From: Salarias fasciatus
Taxonomy: Eukaryota; Chordata; Actinopteri; Blenniiformes; Blenniidae
Direction: 5' to 3'
Assembly: GCF_902148845.1 (NCBI RefSeq)
Contig: NC_043760.1
Location: 24,023,743-24,087,742, forward strand
DNA length: 64,000 bases
Shown here one piece after another: positions 12,721-30,800 of this stretch. The notes beneath the pieces were generated by a model. That model was not told where the DNA came from and did no database searches. It saw only the letters and a list, made by a program, of their open reading frames with translations. Positions within the stretch are counted from its first letter, which is position 1; the number at the start of each line of letters is the position of its first letter. The position numbers were made by a program, and so were the translations under genes.

Positions 12721-14279
12721 TCACAGTACTTTGCATTTCCTATTTTTTCTTTGACGTGTGACCTTGGATGTGGATGTGCAGGATGTGCAGACCAGATTTC
12801 CTGGAGGACTTATATGCTCAGAAAGTATGCACGAGCCAGACATAAATCCAGATCTGCATTTCCTTTCTATTTCCTGAGACTCTGTTTACAAATTCTGGCA
12901 TTTCCTGTTTTCACTCAGCGATGATTTGAGAGAATGTGTCGGTGAGAGAGAGAGAGCACCATCCTGTGACTGGGAGGATGACACATTTGTTTTTCTGTTG
13001 ATATGACAGAAATCTTCAAGAACAGTGTGTGTGTCCATCTTGAACTTTGCAAACACTTCCAGGAGACACATAACCCTACAGGCTGTTTTTCAGGTAAATG
13101 TGCTGAAATGGCTGAAAGAGGAAAAGGCCTTCCTGTCAGAGGCACAGTGCCACATCGGGCTGAGCGGACTGGAGGCTGACAGAATGAGTCACTGAGCGTC
13201 TGAATGTATATGAGAGGGTAAACAGACATTCGCTTTTACTGAGACATTTCCTCTGTTCATGCCATGTCCGGTTTTCATTGTTTGCATTTAAACTGACGGC
13301 CGCTTTGTACACATAATGTACTTTGCTGTGCGCCGCATTAACCCTGAGACCAACCCCCACATTAACCCTGGAGATGAAATAACATCTGACCAAAAGAGCA
13401 GCATTGCCTTTGATCTGCATATAAAATGCTGGAATTAAAATGATGCTGCTATTAATATTAAATTAAAATACAATCCTTCATTTCCTCAGTGAAAAATGGA
13501 TATATAAGCTATGAATTAAATATTAGTGTCATTATACAACAGAGTGGCAATTAAAAATATGCTATACAACAATTTAAGTATCTAATATTATAGAACTGTT
13601 ACTTAGTATTTTGATTCAAGGGGCAAGGCTAGATTACTTAAAACATCCTCCTACTCCTCTTCAGGCACGTGGAAACACAGGGAAAGTCCCAATGACTTCC
13701 ATTGTTTGGTTTTGGGTGTGTTTTTCTCTTCTTTATTGTTCTCTTTGTGGATGTGTATCTTTCTTTGTCTTTAGTTATTCATGTGTTCAGAATAAATGAA
13801 TTAAAAACAAATGTATCTTTGTGAAGCTGTTTATTTAAAAAAAAAACTTTATTACAAAACCAGTAACATTTACTTGTTAAGGAGGGATTTTCTAAAATAA
13901 TCAATGCAAGTTTGCTGAAGAATTGTTCAGGATATTCCTTTTTAAAATTTATTTGCCCTGTTGAACAATGATTTTATTATTTCTAGCGTATTTTTGAGCC
14001 ACACTTTTTTTCAGAAACCTGAGAAGATGTATCTGGATAGATATTGTTTTTGGGATACACCCTGATTTTCTATTCATAAAGTCATATTAAGTATCAAATA
14101 TTGAGACATTTTCGAGTATTTTTTAATAAAAAAAATGGGATTGATTGCAGAAAAGCATAGTTTTGTATCATTTTGCCTATTAACGATGACTGATGCTAGT
14201 CAGTAGTAGCCTCAGTAGTAGTAGATTAGGCAGAAAAGTAGCCCTGTCATGTGGATTATGGGAGACAGGATTACTTAAT
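12721..14279. other. intergenic region between cmklr2 and ndufs1
   Basis: No supported exon on either strand. In human the divergent gene EEF1B2 sits between GPR1 and NDUFS1; none of its exons was recognised here or in the ndufs1 first intron. Confidence 0.55.
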
Positions 14280-14353
14280 CTGTGACGCAGCAGAATAACG
14301 GACGGTGCGCAATCTGCGTGGCAGGCAGTCTCGTGGGAAGAAACCCTGGCAAG
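14280..14353 (+). other. ndufs1: candidate untranslated first exon and promoter of ndufs1
   Basis: A CpG-containing segment ends in a strong donor (GCAAG|GTAAGA, intron from 14354). The first coding exon opens at 17641 directly after CTCCTCCAG with its ATG one base later, so the mRNA needs an upstream untranslated exon, and this is the best-looking donor. The 5' limit is not defined. Confidence 0.45.
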
Positions 14354-15180
14354 GTAAGAAAAAATCAGCACAATGACACTCGTGCCATATCGGGTGGATT
14401 AAATCTAAATAAATCAGGACGATTATTCCCCGTTTGGTTCGGAGTGAGGTTTGTTCAGATCAGCGATGTTTAGTGATGAGTTGCGTTGTGGCTGCTGACG
14501 AGACGTGGCTCCGTGGATGTGATTTCAAACCAAACCAAGCTTCACGTGCACATTTTTATTACTCGTTTATTATTGTTGAATGGTGTTATAATGTCGCGAG
14601 CTAACAGTCTGATAAGCGTGACGCCATCGCTGCTAACATTAATCACGTTTATCGTTATATGTCAAGACATTATTAGTCATATCAGCACGGTTAGTGGACA
14701 TTTTAGTCACATTGTTATTAGAGTCGTGTTTTTTATTCTCTAATAAACGTAAGCGACCAGACTTTGTGTTTTTGTTTTGGTAGCCGCGTGGTGGCTAACT
14801 TTAGCTAACGTGCGGTGGGAGTCACGCTAACTTTGTCCCGTCTTCAGCCCGGTTATATGTGTGTGCTCACGCTGGGGGGTTAATGTGTCTGTGGAGTTAT
14901 GAACGTCCGGCCGTAAGCATGATGCCGCGTCTCCCTGTCCATAGACGGATTATCATCACCAAGAGCCCTGGACACAAACTTGTCATGGGCCCACGGCCAC
15001 CATACAGAGTGTGCGTCACACACACAACACTGGGCAATACACAACCACAAAAAAAAAGCTCTGGCGCTGTCCACGACACACAGCCCAATGATCCATCTAC
15101 ATATATCAGCACTGATGCGCGTACCAGGCCACCTAACAATAAAACACACCTCAAATAAAAAAAACCAAAACTTACCTAAA

Positions 15181-15254
15181 CTGCTGGCTTTTCCCTGGCA
15201 TTCCTCGAGGAAAAGTCCTGCTGTCACTGCTGTTATGAGTAGAACTACTATCAT
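15181..15254 (-). other. orphan signal-peptide-like open frame with splice donor
   Basis: On the minus strand an ATG at 15254 opens a frame that reads MIVVLLITAVTAGLFLEECQ, followed by a few residues and a consensus donor (TTTAG|GTAAGT, phase 1). A short hydrophobic leader ending in phase 1 is the usual layout of a secreted or immunoglobulin-type first exon. No second exon could be recognised downstream (lower coordinates), so this may be chance. It lies antisense inside the ndufs1 first intron. Confidence 0.2.
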
Positions 15255-15473
15255 CTTGCCTCTGTTTTCTTGAGAAAAATGTTGAAATCGTTGGTATCTG
15301 CTGCACCAAAGCAGAATTTTTATCCTCTTTTTCTTTCCTTAGCTTTCATTTTTCCGAACCACTGAGCGTCCGCTTGGCTGGGATGTATTCCACATGGGTT
15401 TTCTATGTGTCAAAGGGGCCGCATGTTTGGCATACAAGAATAGAGGACAGAAAAAAATCCCAAAAAGTGCAGT

Positions 15474-15474
15474 A

Positions 15475-15533
<59 letters not shown>

Positions 15534-15542
15534 TAATGATAA
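15474..15542. repeat. (AAT)n microsatellite
   Basis: About 69 bp of AAT units with a few GAT interruptions, in ndufs1 intron 1. Confidence 0.9.
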
Positions 15543-15747
15543 TCTCGAGTTAACAAATGTATGGGAAACGCTCATAAGTGCAAATATAAAGCCCATTACA
15601 TGTGGACCATTATTGTTTTACAACCACTTTTTATCGGTTCAACCCGGTTACAACAAGAGTAACAAGTTCACTTCTTCTCTTCTCTTTTACTGAAAAAGCG
15701 GTGTCCTGCCCGCTTTTTCTCACAACATGCAGAGAGCCTGTGTAGGT

Positions 15748-16001
15748 CAATGACGTATAGAATTAGAAGTAATGGGTATTTTCACAGCTTCACTACTTCC
15801 TGAAAATAGCTGTGCACATTCATTTCCTGTCTTACATTATTGGCCAAACTGATTAATCCAGGTGTGTCTGGTTTAGACTGCTGCAACAAGACACACCTGG
15901 ATTAATCATTTTGGCCAATAATGCAAGACAGGAAATGAATGTGCACAGTTAATTTCAGGAAGTAGTGGAGCTGTGAAAATGGCCCATTCTATACGTCATT
16001 G
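15748..16001. mobile_element. palindromic MITE with 8-bp target-site duplication
   Basis: A 254-bp element made of two inverted arms (15748-15868 and 15890-16001) around a 21-bp loop. The ends read CAATGACGTATAGAAT and its complement. The direct repeat GTGTAGGT flanks it at 15740-15747 and 16002-16009. An 8-bp duplication and a terminus starting CA suggest a non-autonomous hAT-type transposon, though other 8-bp-duplicating families cannot be excluded. It has no coding capacity. The arms differ by several substitutions and a small indel, so it is not very recent. Confidence 0.85.
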
Positions 16002-16018
16002 GTGTAGGTACCTACGCC

Positions 16019-17017
16019 CATAGATATCTTATAGAACACTAGATGCCTTACGGCAGATTCCAGGACGTCCGCAGAGGTCGGCCATCTTTGTACGGGAAAG
16101 TTGTCAGAGTTTCTGTGGAACGCAATGTAAGGTTGGTGATCTGTGCAGACTTTTATACTCTTATTTCACTGATTTTTTTAATGGAACATCTTAAAGCACT
16201 ATAAGGTAATTGCTGTTTTGACTCTGAGTTATATAAAAACTGATTGATCAAGAGATTCACTCAGTTGCCTTTTACTCGTTTACCTAATTATATTGTGACT
16301 GTAATTCCATTATTTGACTTGAAACTTTCTGAGCTCCTTTTATACATTTTTACAATGCCTAATTATTTATTTTTTTTAAAACAATGTGTTTTCTGGTGCA
16401 CTATTTCATGTTTAAATAATCAATGGGGGGACATTATACATTCACAATAGATTTAATAATGTGGAAGGTTACTGTTTAATGTTATATATTAATGAAAAAT
16501 AATATAATACATTCAATATAATGAGGTTCATGAGATTTAAGTATTTCTGAAGTTTCAGGTGGGTAAATTGTTTATCTTCAGCCTCCACTACAGCCCTGCC
16601 ACGTCTTAAAATATTTTCACACAAAACTAAAAATATGGACATGTATGGCTTGTCTAAATTATTCGTAAGTGCTATAAATATATCTCAGTGTAAGGATTTG
16701 AAACATGGAGCCTAATATGAAGAATATTATGAATATTTACGATATGATATATATTTATTATATATATTTAAGGAATGCCATACTCATCAAACATATGTCA
16801 TGTCATTAACAGAGATTTGATGTTTATTACAAACCAAACCGTTTGAAAATCGGCAAAAATTTGAGCAAGTTATAGCTTGTTAAAGAGTTCATGTCTCATC
16901 AACACAATGTTATGAGCGAGCCAGATTCCCGTACAAAGATGGCCGACCTCTGCAGACGTCCGACTTCATTGGCCAGCAGCGGAGACGAGGCATCTAGTGT
17001 TATATAAGATATCTATG
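16019..17017. mobile_element. non-autonomous DNA transposon, 999 bp, 8-bp target-site duplication
   Basis: Terminal inverted repeats begin CATAGATATCTTAT at 16019 and end with the complement at 17017. CCTACGCC is repeated at 16011-16018 and 17018-17025. The inverted arms extend roughly 90 bp on each side; both contain the GCAGAGGTCGGCC motif and end near GTACGGGA. The arms differ in spacing by small indels. The interior is AT-rich with no plausible transposase, so it is a deletion derivative mobilised in trans. It abuts the preceding element with a single base between their target duplications. Confidence 0.8.
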
Positions 17018-17059
17018 CCTACGCCTAAGCGGGCCCTTCTTCTTCTGTGGTGTCTGTGT

Positions 17060-17635
17060 AAAATAAGGTTGAACATGCAAACAGCACACCTAGTGGCATG
17101 AAGTGCGAATGCAGTCATGGCGTCGTATTGACTGCATGTAATGCATCACGTTGACGCAAGCCGGGTAGTCGTGGGGCCCCATTAGGTAGAATCCCGACGT
17201 GTCATTGTAGCACTCGGAAAGGGCCCCATGCGGGGGATTTTCGACGCTCTGTCGTTGCAGCGTCGAGTGTGGCACTTTTAATTTGTCATTGAAATTGAGT
17301 GATGTCAGCCGTCCCTTGACCTTGGGGCCCTATATGCAGCGGCGCCTCTGGCCTGAGAGAAGCAGCTGCTGAGCTCATTCCTCCTGGGATTTAAACAAAC
17401 AAACAAACAAAAATCCTCGGCAGTGGATTTCACCACAAGAGGGCCCGTGGGTTTTCATAACCTACCAACTCCACGTAAATTATGCTTCTGCGTTGTACAT
17501 ACTTTTTTTTTTTTGTTTTGGACCAAAAAAAAAAAAAAAATTTAAAAGCCTGGCTGAGGGCCCCTATTGGCTCTTGGGCCCTGGGCACATGCCCACTTGG
17601 CCCATGCAGTAATCCGTCTATGTCCCTGTCTCTCC
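17060..17635. repeat. probable dispersed-repeat sequence
   Basis: GC-rich stretches with repeated GGGCCC words, a (CAAA)n run near 17396-17412 and T/A homopolymers around 17503-17540. The segment near 17558-17630 (GGGCCCTGGGCACATGCCC) reads like a common fish interspersed repeat. The family is not identified. It ends at the polypyrimidine tract before the first ndufs1 coding exon. Confidence 0.4.
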
Positions 17636-17641
17636 TCCAGC

Positions 17642-23860
<6,219 letters not shown>

Positions 23861-24143
23861 AGCACTACATGGAGTTATTCCAAGAAGATACGCACAACTA
23901 TTGTATTTGCACATTCCTAGAAAAATGTTGATTTGCACCTGTGTTTTACTGTAGTGTCTGCTTGAACTGATGGTAGATACCTTACCCTCTATGCACACAT
24001 ACCTGCAGAAAAGTGTTCTTTCAGTGTAAAGATGCCAGCGTAGATTTTGCCAGATCCCCAGATGCACTCCTGGCAATCCTCCTGACATTTCAGTAGATGT
24101 GACCAAAGATTCAAGGTTGAATTACATCTTCCTTTAAAATTAC

Positions 24144-24181
<38 letters not shown>

Positions 24182-24275
24182 TGTTCAGATTATATTTTCA
24201 TTATAGTATTTATATTACTGAAGGTGTGGCTATTTGTACATGTGACATAAATTAATAAACATATTTCTGTAGCAA
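23861..24275 (+). other. ndufs1: 3' UTR of ndufs1
   Basis: From the stop codon to just past the AATAAA at 24254-24259. It contains a poly(A) run of about 30 at 24149-24178, a genomic homopolymer within the UTR. Confidence 0.6.
24254..24259 (+). terminator. ndufs1: poly(A) signal of ndufs1
   Basis: Canonical AATAAA about 390 bp after the ndufs1 stop codon, with T-rich sequence downstream. Confidence 0.6.
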
Positions 24276-24840
24276 GTTTAAAAAATCTTTGCAAACTCTT
24301 TAATTAATTCAGAATTACTAAAATTACTATTATTTACTGATAACATGCATGATATGTAAGTGCTGTGTGTAACTTTTGCAGTCGGGATCTCCGGTGTGTG
24401 ATTGGCACATGGTCCATCATTAGTGAGCAGCGGCAACAGTGTGGCAGCAGGGCTGATAACTCATTCATATGGAGGATGAGAGTCGTGGTCCAGGTGGATT
24501 GAGCACTGTAACACTTTGTTGGACCTCTCAGTCTTATCTGATTTATCCCCGACTCTGGAAAAGTGAAGCACGCAAACCGCACTGTCCTTCAAATGAACTG
24601 TACTTGGTGTCCCTAACAGATTAACAGATAGTTGTGCACTGTGAAGGCTTTTAACAAAGTTGAATTTCCAATATGGTAGGAGAGGTTGTTGTTGTTGAGC
24701 GGATTGTTGTCATGTCCCCGCAGTGCCTGTAGTGGTGCTGTGAGGAGTCTGCTGTGGATCCAACAAAAATCCTCAGCAGCCTACCTTCTGCTTGTAAATT
24801 GCTCTGGGTAGCTTATATTTACATGCATCCTTATTTCGAG
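24276..24840. other. intergenic region between ndufs1 and ino80d
   Basis: About 570 bp between two genes on the same strand. No exon was recognised; the short gap means the ino80d promoter must lie within or near it. Confidence 0.5.
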
Positions 24841-24975
24841 ATACATCGAGCTCGATGAAGATCGCCGTTTCTATCCTATCTCGAATATCGATGCACGGAT
24901 AGCCTAGCTGATTCTAAGAGACATTTCGGCCGTCTGTCTGGAGCGAATACCTTACACAGCCCATACCAATTCAAG
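24840..24975 (+). promoter_or_regulatory. ino80d: candidate promoter and untranslated first exon of ino80d
   Basis: CpG-bearing sequence ends at a consensus donor (TTCAAG|GTAAGC, intron from 24976). The next strong 3' splice site on this strand that joins the gene opens the exon carrying the ino80d start codon (acceptor before 27778). Position and donor quality are the only evidence. Confidence 0.5.
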
Positions 24976-27777
24976 GTAAGCGAAACCGCACACAGCCTCG
25001 GCCTCGACTTTTGAGCGTGCCGCTTCGCACAGCCCGTAGCCGGCCTAGCCTTCTAGGAAAGGCCGACGTCGTATCGAAGCTAATAGGCCTTTTATTTGTT
25101 ACATATTTATTTAATAGCTTCTGATCCGACAAAGTGACTGCTTGTCTTCGGTAGGTGCGGAACTACACCCAATATCATCAGTTTTAAATCGTGTGGCTTG
25201 CCAATGTTACATTATGTAACGATGGTGGCTATAAATCATATCGATTATTGCCGAGGCCTTCGGTAACAGGCCTTAAGCCTATGTATACCCTTTGTTAGGA
25301 AGTATTTAGCCATTAATATCTCTTGTATATACACCCTAAACTATCACGGCTTGAGGTGATCTTTTACTGCATATGTCTTATGATCATATTATTTTTTTAT
25401 TAATAAAGTTAAACGGGAAACGGACCTTTATAGTGTTATCATTTGCCGATGTTTCCGTTTCCTGGTTAGCTACCGCCTACTAATGTGTGTTTTTAGCTTT
25501 GTTAGCTAACTGGCTAATGTGAGTTTTCATGGTAGGCTCATGTAAATATTACGCGTTTTTGGTTATAGAGGGATCAAATTGTGTGTTTTGGGGGTTTGAC
25601 ACGAGTAAGCGTTGCACGTATATATCTATAATACTTCACAGTTTAAAGTTTTCAGCTGTCTGTCGGCTCCGAAGCTAATGTGGCTAGCTAGCTCTCCCGT
25701 AAAGTAACGTTAGTCTGTTTGCTGTCAGTCAGGTTCTCCTGGTTTAACTAAAGTTGGATATTTGTACAACAGATGAAAGTGTGTCGATTCGAGCGGGTAC
25801 GGTGTGACCAGTGCGCCCTGCAGCTGCTGGAGTTACCGCGTTTTCGTCAAACCCGATAGCACAAAGTTTAAGGTAGCTAGTTATTACAGTGAAAGTAACG
25901 ATAGCTACAATGCTTTAAAACACTTTAACGATGAGTTGAGACAATTCTGCAGGGAAGCGTTTTCCAGTTGATCTCCCAAGCCGCTCCATGCAGTCATGCT
26001 GTGCTTTTATCACCATCACATCATCCCGTGAGTGCTACATACAACTGTAATAACCCGGAGTGTGTGATAGAGTCACATGCTCTCCGTTGGCCACCTACGA
26101 GAGGCTTTTACAGCTAGAATACATGAGAGGAGCTACAGGATCATCAGACTATTTACAATATTACAGAAAACATTAAAATTCAATTGTTGTTCGATAAAGA
26201 ACTGCATTTATTTAATGGGAAGGAAGTGAGATCTGTGAATTAGTCCTTCAGCAGATAATGCTCAGACAGGTGGGCACTGCATGTCCTGAAGGACCAGAGT
26301 CCTGCATGGTTTTAATGTGTCCCCACTCCAATACACCTGATTGGCACGAGTGCATCCTGATCAGGATTGACAAATTCTTCAGTTTCACTTTAGCTGGAGC
26401 AGTAAAATCATAATCGTACTTGTTACTGTCCAGGACCAGAAGTGATCACTTCTGCTTAGAGCTATGAATGGATTAACTTGTTAAACAACCTCACAGGGAA
26501 GCGACATCGGTAAAGGTGTGTATCAGAAGAGAAGTGTAAATATATCAAGCTTTCATTGCAGAAATAGTTGATGGTTAACGAAATGAGTGTGGGATGAGTT
26601 TGCTGCATGAACCAGTAATACAAATTGAAACATTGTTTTCTGCAAACAAAAAACCCCCCCAAACATATGCAGTTAAACAAAGATTCAATTTTAATTGTCT
26701 TCATGTCCAGAAAGGTGAAATAAGTGGATAAAAAAGGCTTGTGGACATTATCAATGAGGAATACCTGTTATAAGAGGAGTTGACAATAATCAAAGTAATT
26801 GAATTTAGTTGACCAGAAACAAGAATTTTTTAAGTGTTCTTCATTTTATTATTGACAACTGTTTGATCTTTGTTCAGGACCAGTTGTCAGAAGCCTTGTT
26901 GAATGGTATATGGAGATAAAATTTAATGAGACTGCAGTGCCACGTTTTTATAAGGTTGTTCTGAATTGTGAACGGCTGATCTGAATCATGCAGCTCAGTC
27001 TGTGTGGTGAATTAGTGGAGATCACCTTTCCCACGGATGGAGCCTCTGATGTTCAGCAGAGTGGTATTTACACTAACTGTGATCTGATACATGCTCAAAT
27101 TGACCCAGCTGATCAGCAACTTTATTCTGAAACTGCCAGTTTCACAAAAAAATTAAAAAAAATTCTGGTATCAAAATTCACAGCCGAACATATGAGTTTT
27201 ATAGTTCAGGCTGTTAATGTCATAAGCGTTTCAGTTCGGAGGTAAATCTGGTTAAGTCAGCACCACTGTCCTACAAAAGAAGTCTTTTTCTTTCCAGTTT
27301 GTTCATAAATCTCTTCAAGTGGTTAAACCCAAATGAAGCGAGTAATGTGAAGTATACCGAGTTTCCACATGATCACTTCAGTTTATTGTTACTGAGAGTG
27401 GCTCTTGTACTCACTCGGTTCTCTCCTACTCTCTGTTTGCTGACTCTTTCTCAATAAGAGATTAAGTGCAGTGAAGATTAGCGTGTGTCTCTATATTAAA
27501 GCGCTACATTGTCCAGACTACAATATTCTTTTGTGTTTAAATTACAGTCTTAATTGAGTATTTATTATTCGCATCACATGCGAATAATAGTAGTTTATTG
27601 ACAACGCGATGATTAAATAAAGTTATTAGCTGGTCAAGATAAGACACTTAAGCAGTATTTACACAGTGACTGATAGCAGCAAAGCGTTTGCGATTGAATA
27701 ACCTGTTTTTATGGCCTGTTGCAGTATGAAGTGCCACTGATGTAATTCCTGCTTTTTCCTTGCCTTTATCCCATCAG
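24976..27777 (+). other. ino80d: first intron of ino80d
   Basis: 2.8 kb of non-coding sequence. The first kilobase has scattered CpG and GCTAGC/GCTAAC-type words as in a CpG-island shore. A dispersed repeat copy is proposed near 26255-26400. Open frames within it show no family similarity. Confidence 0.6.
26255..26400 (+). repeat. probable fish dispersed repeat copy
   Basis: The segment containing GTCCTGAAGGACCAGAGTCC and CCAATACACCTGATTGG reads like a short interspersed sequence common in fish genomes. Ends and family are not resolved, and no target duplication was identified. Confidence 0.4.
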
Positions 27778-27806
27778 CTGATGTTGTCAAGGACAAGAGT
27801 CACGTG

Positions 27807-30800
27807 ATGTATGAAGGCAAACACATACACTTCTCAGAGGTGGACAATAAGCCGTTGTGCTCGTACAGCCCAAAGCTCTGCAAGCAGCGCCGGCTAAACG
27901 GCTATGCTTTCTGTATTCGGCACGTTCTGGAGGATAAGACGGCCCCCTTCAAGCAGTGTGAGTATGTGGCCAAGTACAACAGCCAGCGATGCACCAACCC
28001 CATCCCCAAGTCCGAGGACCGCAGGTGTGTATGTCTGCACACCTCTCGTTGTGCCGATGGCTTTTCCTGGTTGAAGGTGTGCTGATGGTGGGCTCCTGTC
28101 TTCCAGGTACTGTAACAGCCATCTGCAGGTTCTGGGGTTTATCCCCAAGAAGGAACGGAAGAAGAAGCACGATGCTTTGGAAGAAATGCGCTCGCGGGCT
28201 CACCTGGAGTCGGTGGCTCTCAACATTACTGTGCCCTCTCTTGCTCTGAAAGCGTCTAATGGTCTAGATGAACTTCCACCTTCTCCCCCCTGTTCACGCC
28301 TGTTACCCATCCCCGACGGGGACTTCCTGGACCCTTTCGCTTTTTACGAGGATGACACAGACGCGGAGGAGCTGGGCACTCCTCGGAAGAGCAACGCCAT
28401 CAAGAAGAAACTGCAGAGTCGCCTGGTGCTCAACCAGAAGCTCTGCCACGACACAGACCTCTTCCAACCACCTCCTGAGCACTTTAGCCCCGCCCCCGCC
28501 TCCCGCGTCCACCCCTCCTCACCGCTCAACGCCCATCTCCCGCGGCAGCAGCAGCCAGGTCTCCTCCAGCTGCCCCAGCACTCCAGCGTTACTTCCTTCA
28601 TCTTCCCAGGACAGCAGCAGGGTCTATTATGCAATCCACCACCACCTCAGACGGTCAACTTTCTGCCTCCAGGGATGCCGGCGAACGCAGCACCCAGTCC
28701 AGCGCAACATTCTGGGCCATCGCTCAGCAGGAAAATGCCTTTCACCGCTCCTCACTTGCCTGTCAGTTGCAAGGACAGCGGCAGTACCAATCAGCGGCAT
28801 GTGGTGGTCATGCGCCCCACAGCCTTCTCACCCTCTGCCAGCTGCCTGGCCAGGTTGCAACATCTGGTGCAGCTCTGTGCCAAGAGACACCGGGAGCATG
28901 GAGATCTCTTTCCTCATTTAGGTGACTCACTTTAACCTATTTGCCTCTATTTCTTTTTTAGCTGTATGCCACCTTCTAGTGCTGTGTAAGACATACAGAC
29001 AGGCGCATACTGAAATAAATGAGCTGCCCTAACAAGCTTCTCTTGCAGGACTGGACTGGTCCGAAGATAGCGCCGATGACGACGACGATGAAGAAGAGGA
29101 AGTTGAGAGATATGCTTCTTTTCAGAGCTCTTGGAGATCACCGAATGGGTCGGTATCTCAATCCCGCACCCCACCGTGCAGCATTGTGGCTTCTTGTCAT
29201 GACGAGACTGTCACGTCTGTCCCCACACAGGCTGGACGAGGACGGCGGCTCCTCTCGGAGGACGCGCCTGCTGAGGCTTTGCTCATACCTCCAGGAGAAG
29301 TACAAGCACATGTGCAGGAAGGAGAGGGCGAGCATCCGCCAGAAGAGGTACCGCTATGCCTTCCGCAAAGCCTTGCTGCACGCCGCCAGCAACAACCCGG
29401 ACTGCGCGGGGCAGCTGATCCAGGAGCTGAGCGATGCGTCTCGCAGCCCTTCAGGGTACGATTTGCTTTACCCATCATTTCAGGAAGAGACAGTATCAAC
29501 AGCAACAAAAATCAAGGCACTTAAGGCACTTAAGGCCATGGCATGAGTTCAGCCATTGTGAAAGTGACACCGTGACAGTGCAGACATGTTCCACAGAGCA
29601 GCGCCTTCACCAGTTGGTCTGTTTGGGTTTAACTGAAGAAGTTGAAGCATCTCTACTTTGACGTTACCTCGACTGAGATGCTCTAATGTGCTCAGGCTGT
29701 CTTCCAATGTACACACAAACCTTCCAATTCATTGCAGACGTAAACACAAGCATTTACCTGGAAACAGGAGAGGTCACAGCGACTGGGTGCAGCGCCATGA
29801 CGGCCCCTGTTTACATGAAAACATTTGATTTGGTTGTATTATTACGGTACTTATTACAACAGAGCCATCTCAGGGCTCTTTACATTCAGGCATAGAGGCA
29901 GAAATAACACCACCAAGGAAAGGAACAACTCAATAGAGGAAGCAGCTTTCAGGTTGTGCTGGTTGGGGTTATTTGATAGTAAAGAGCCATAGATACACAC
30001 ACAAACCTTCAATTCTACAGATGCAGAGAGAAAGAAGGACAGATTTAGTCCTTACCAAATTGCACATCTGAATATCTGCCTGCAAATGAAAACTTCAATG
30101 TCACTCAGTAACAAAATGTCAAACTCACATCAGATAGAAATATATTCTGTGTAGATTGTTCAGATTTTGTTACATCTGATGTTTTTCTCTTTCCACTGAT
30201 TTGTCGTCTTCTGATGTTGCTAATCTCCATCGTTCTATTTCCAGCGAGCGCAGTGTAACGAACGTGGGTTGTTTGTCGGCGTTGTTGCTGTTTGCTCAGT
30301 CCTTGATCTCTTCGTCTCTGCAGAGCGGCTCCAGCACGGCCGCAGAGCACAGACACGGGGACCTGCACCGGCAGCACAAAGGGCCAGGCCTGCAACAACA
30401 GAGCCCTGCCCTTCACTCGGCACTGCTTTCAGCGTATCCTTTTTTTTTTTTTTTTTAAACACACTGACAGTACAGCTGCTGGCTGCAGCCGCAGGACAAT
30501 AGCCGCGACTCTGTGACCCCCATATAAAGTCTGATTTAGTCTCTGCAGCGTTTAAGTTGTAGACATTGTGACGTATATTGGTGATCACGTCCTCCCTGTG
30601 TGGCGCATTGTGTTATTTTCCTTCATTGTTCTCTGTAGACATTCTGTTGAACCGTTCCCAGCAGCTCTTCGCCAGTTGTACAGCCAAATTCGCAGATGGT
30701 CAGCAGTGCTCCATCCCCGTGTTTGATATCACGCACCAGACACCCCTCTGTGAAGAGCATGCCAAAAAGATGGTGAGTGTGGCGTTCAAGGGGAAAGCTG

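Noticed and set aside
14180-14371. Minus-strand frame near the ndufs1 first exon as eef1b2
   Set aside because: The translation has no eEF1B2 motif and overlaps the proposed untranslated exon.
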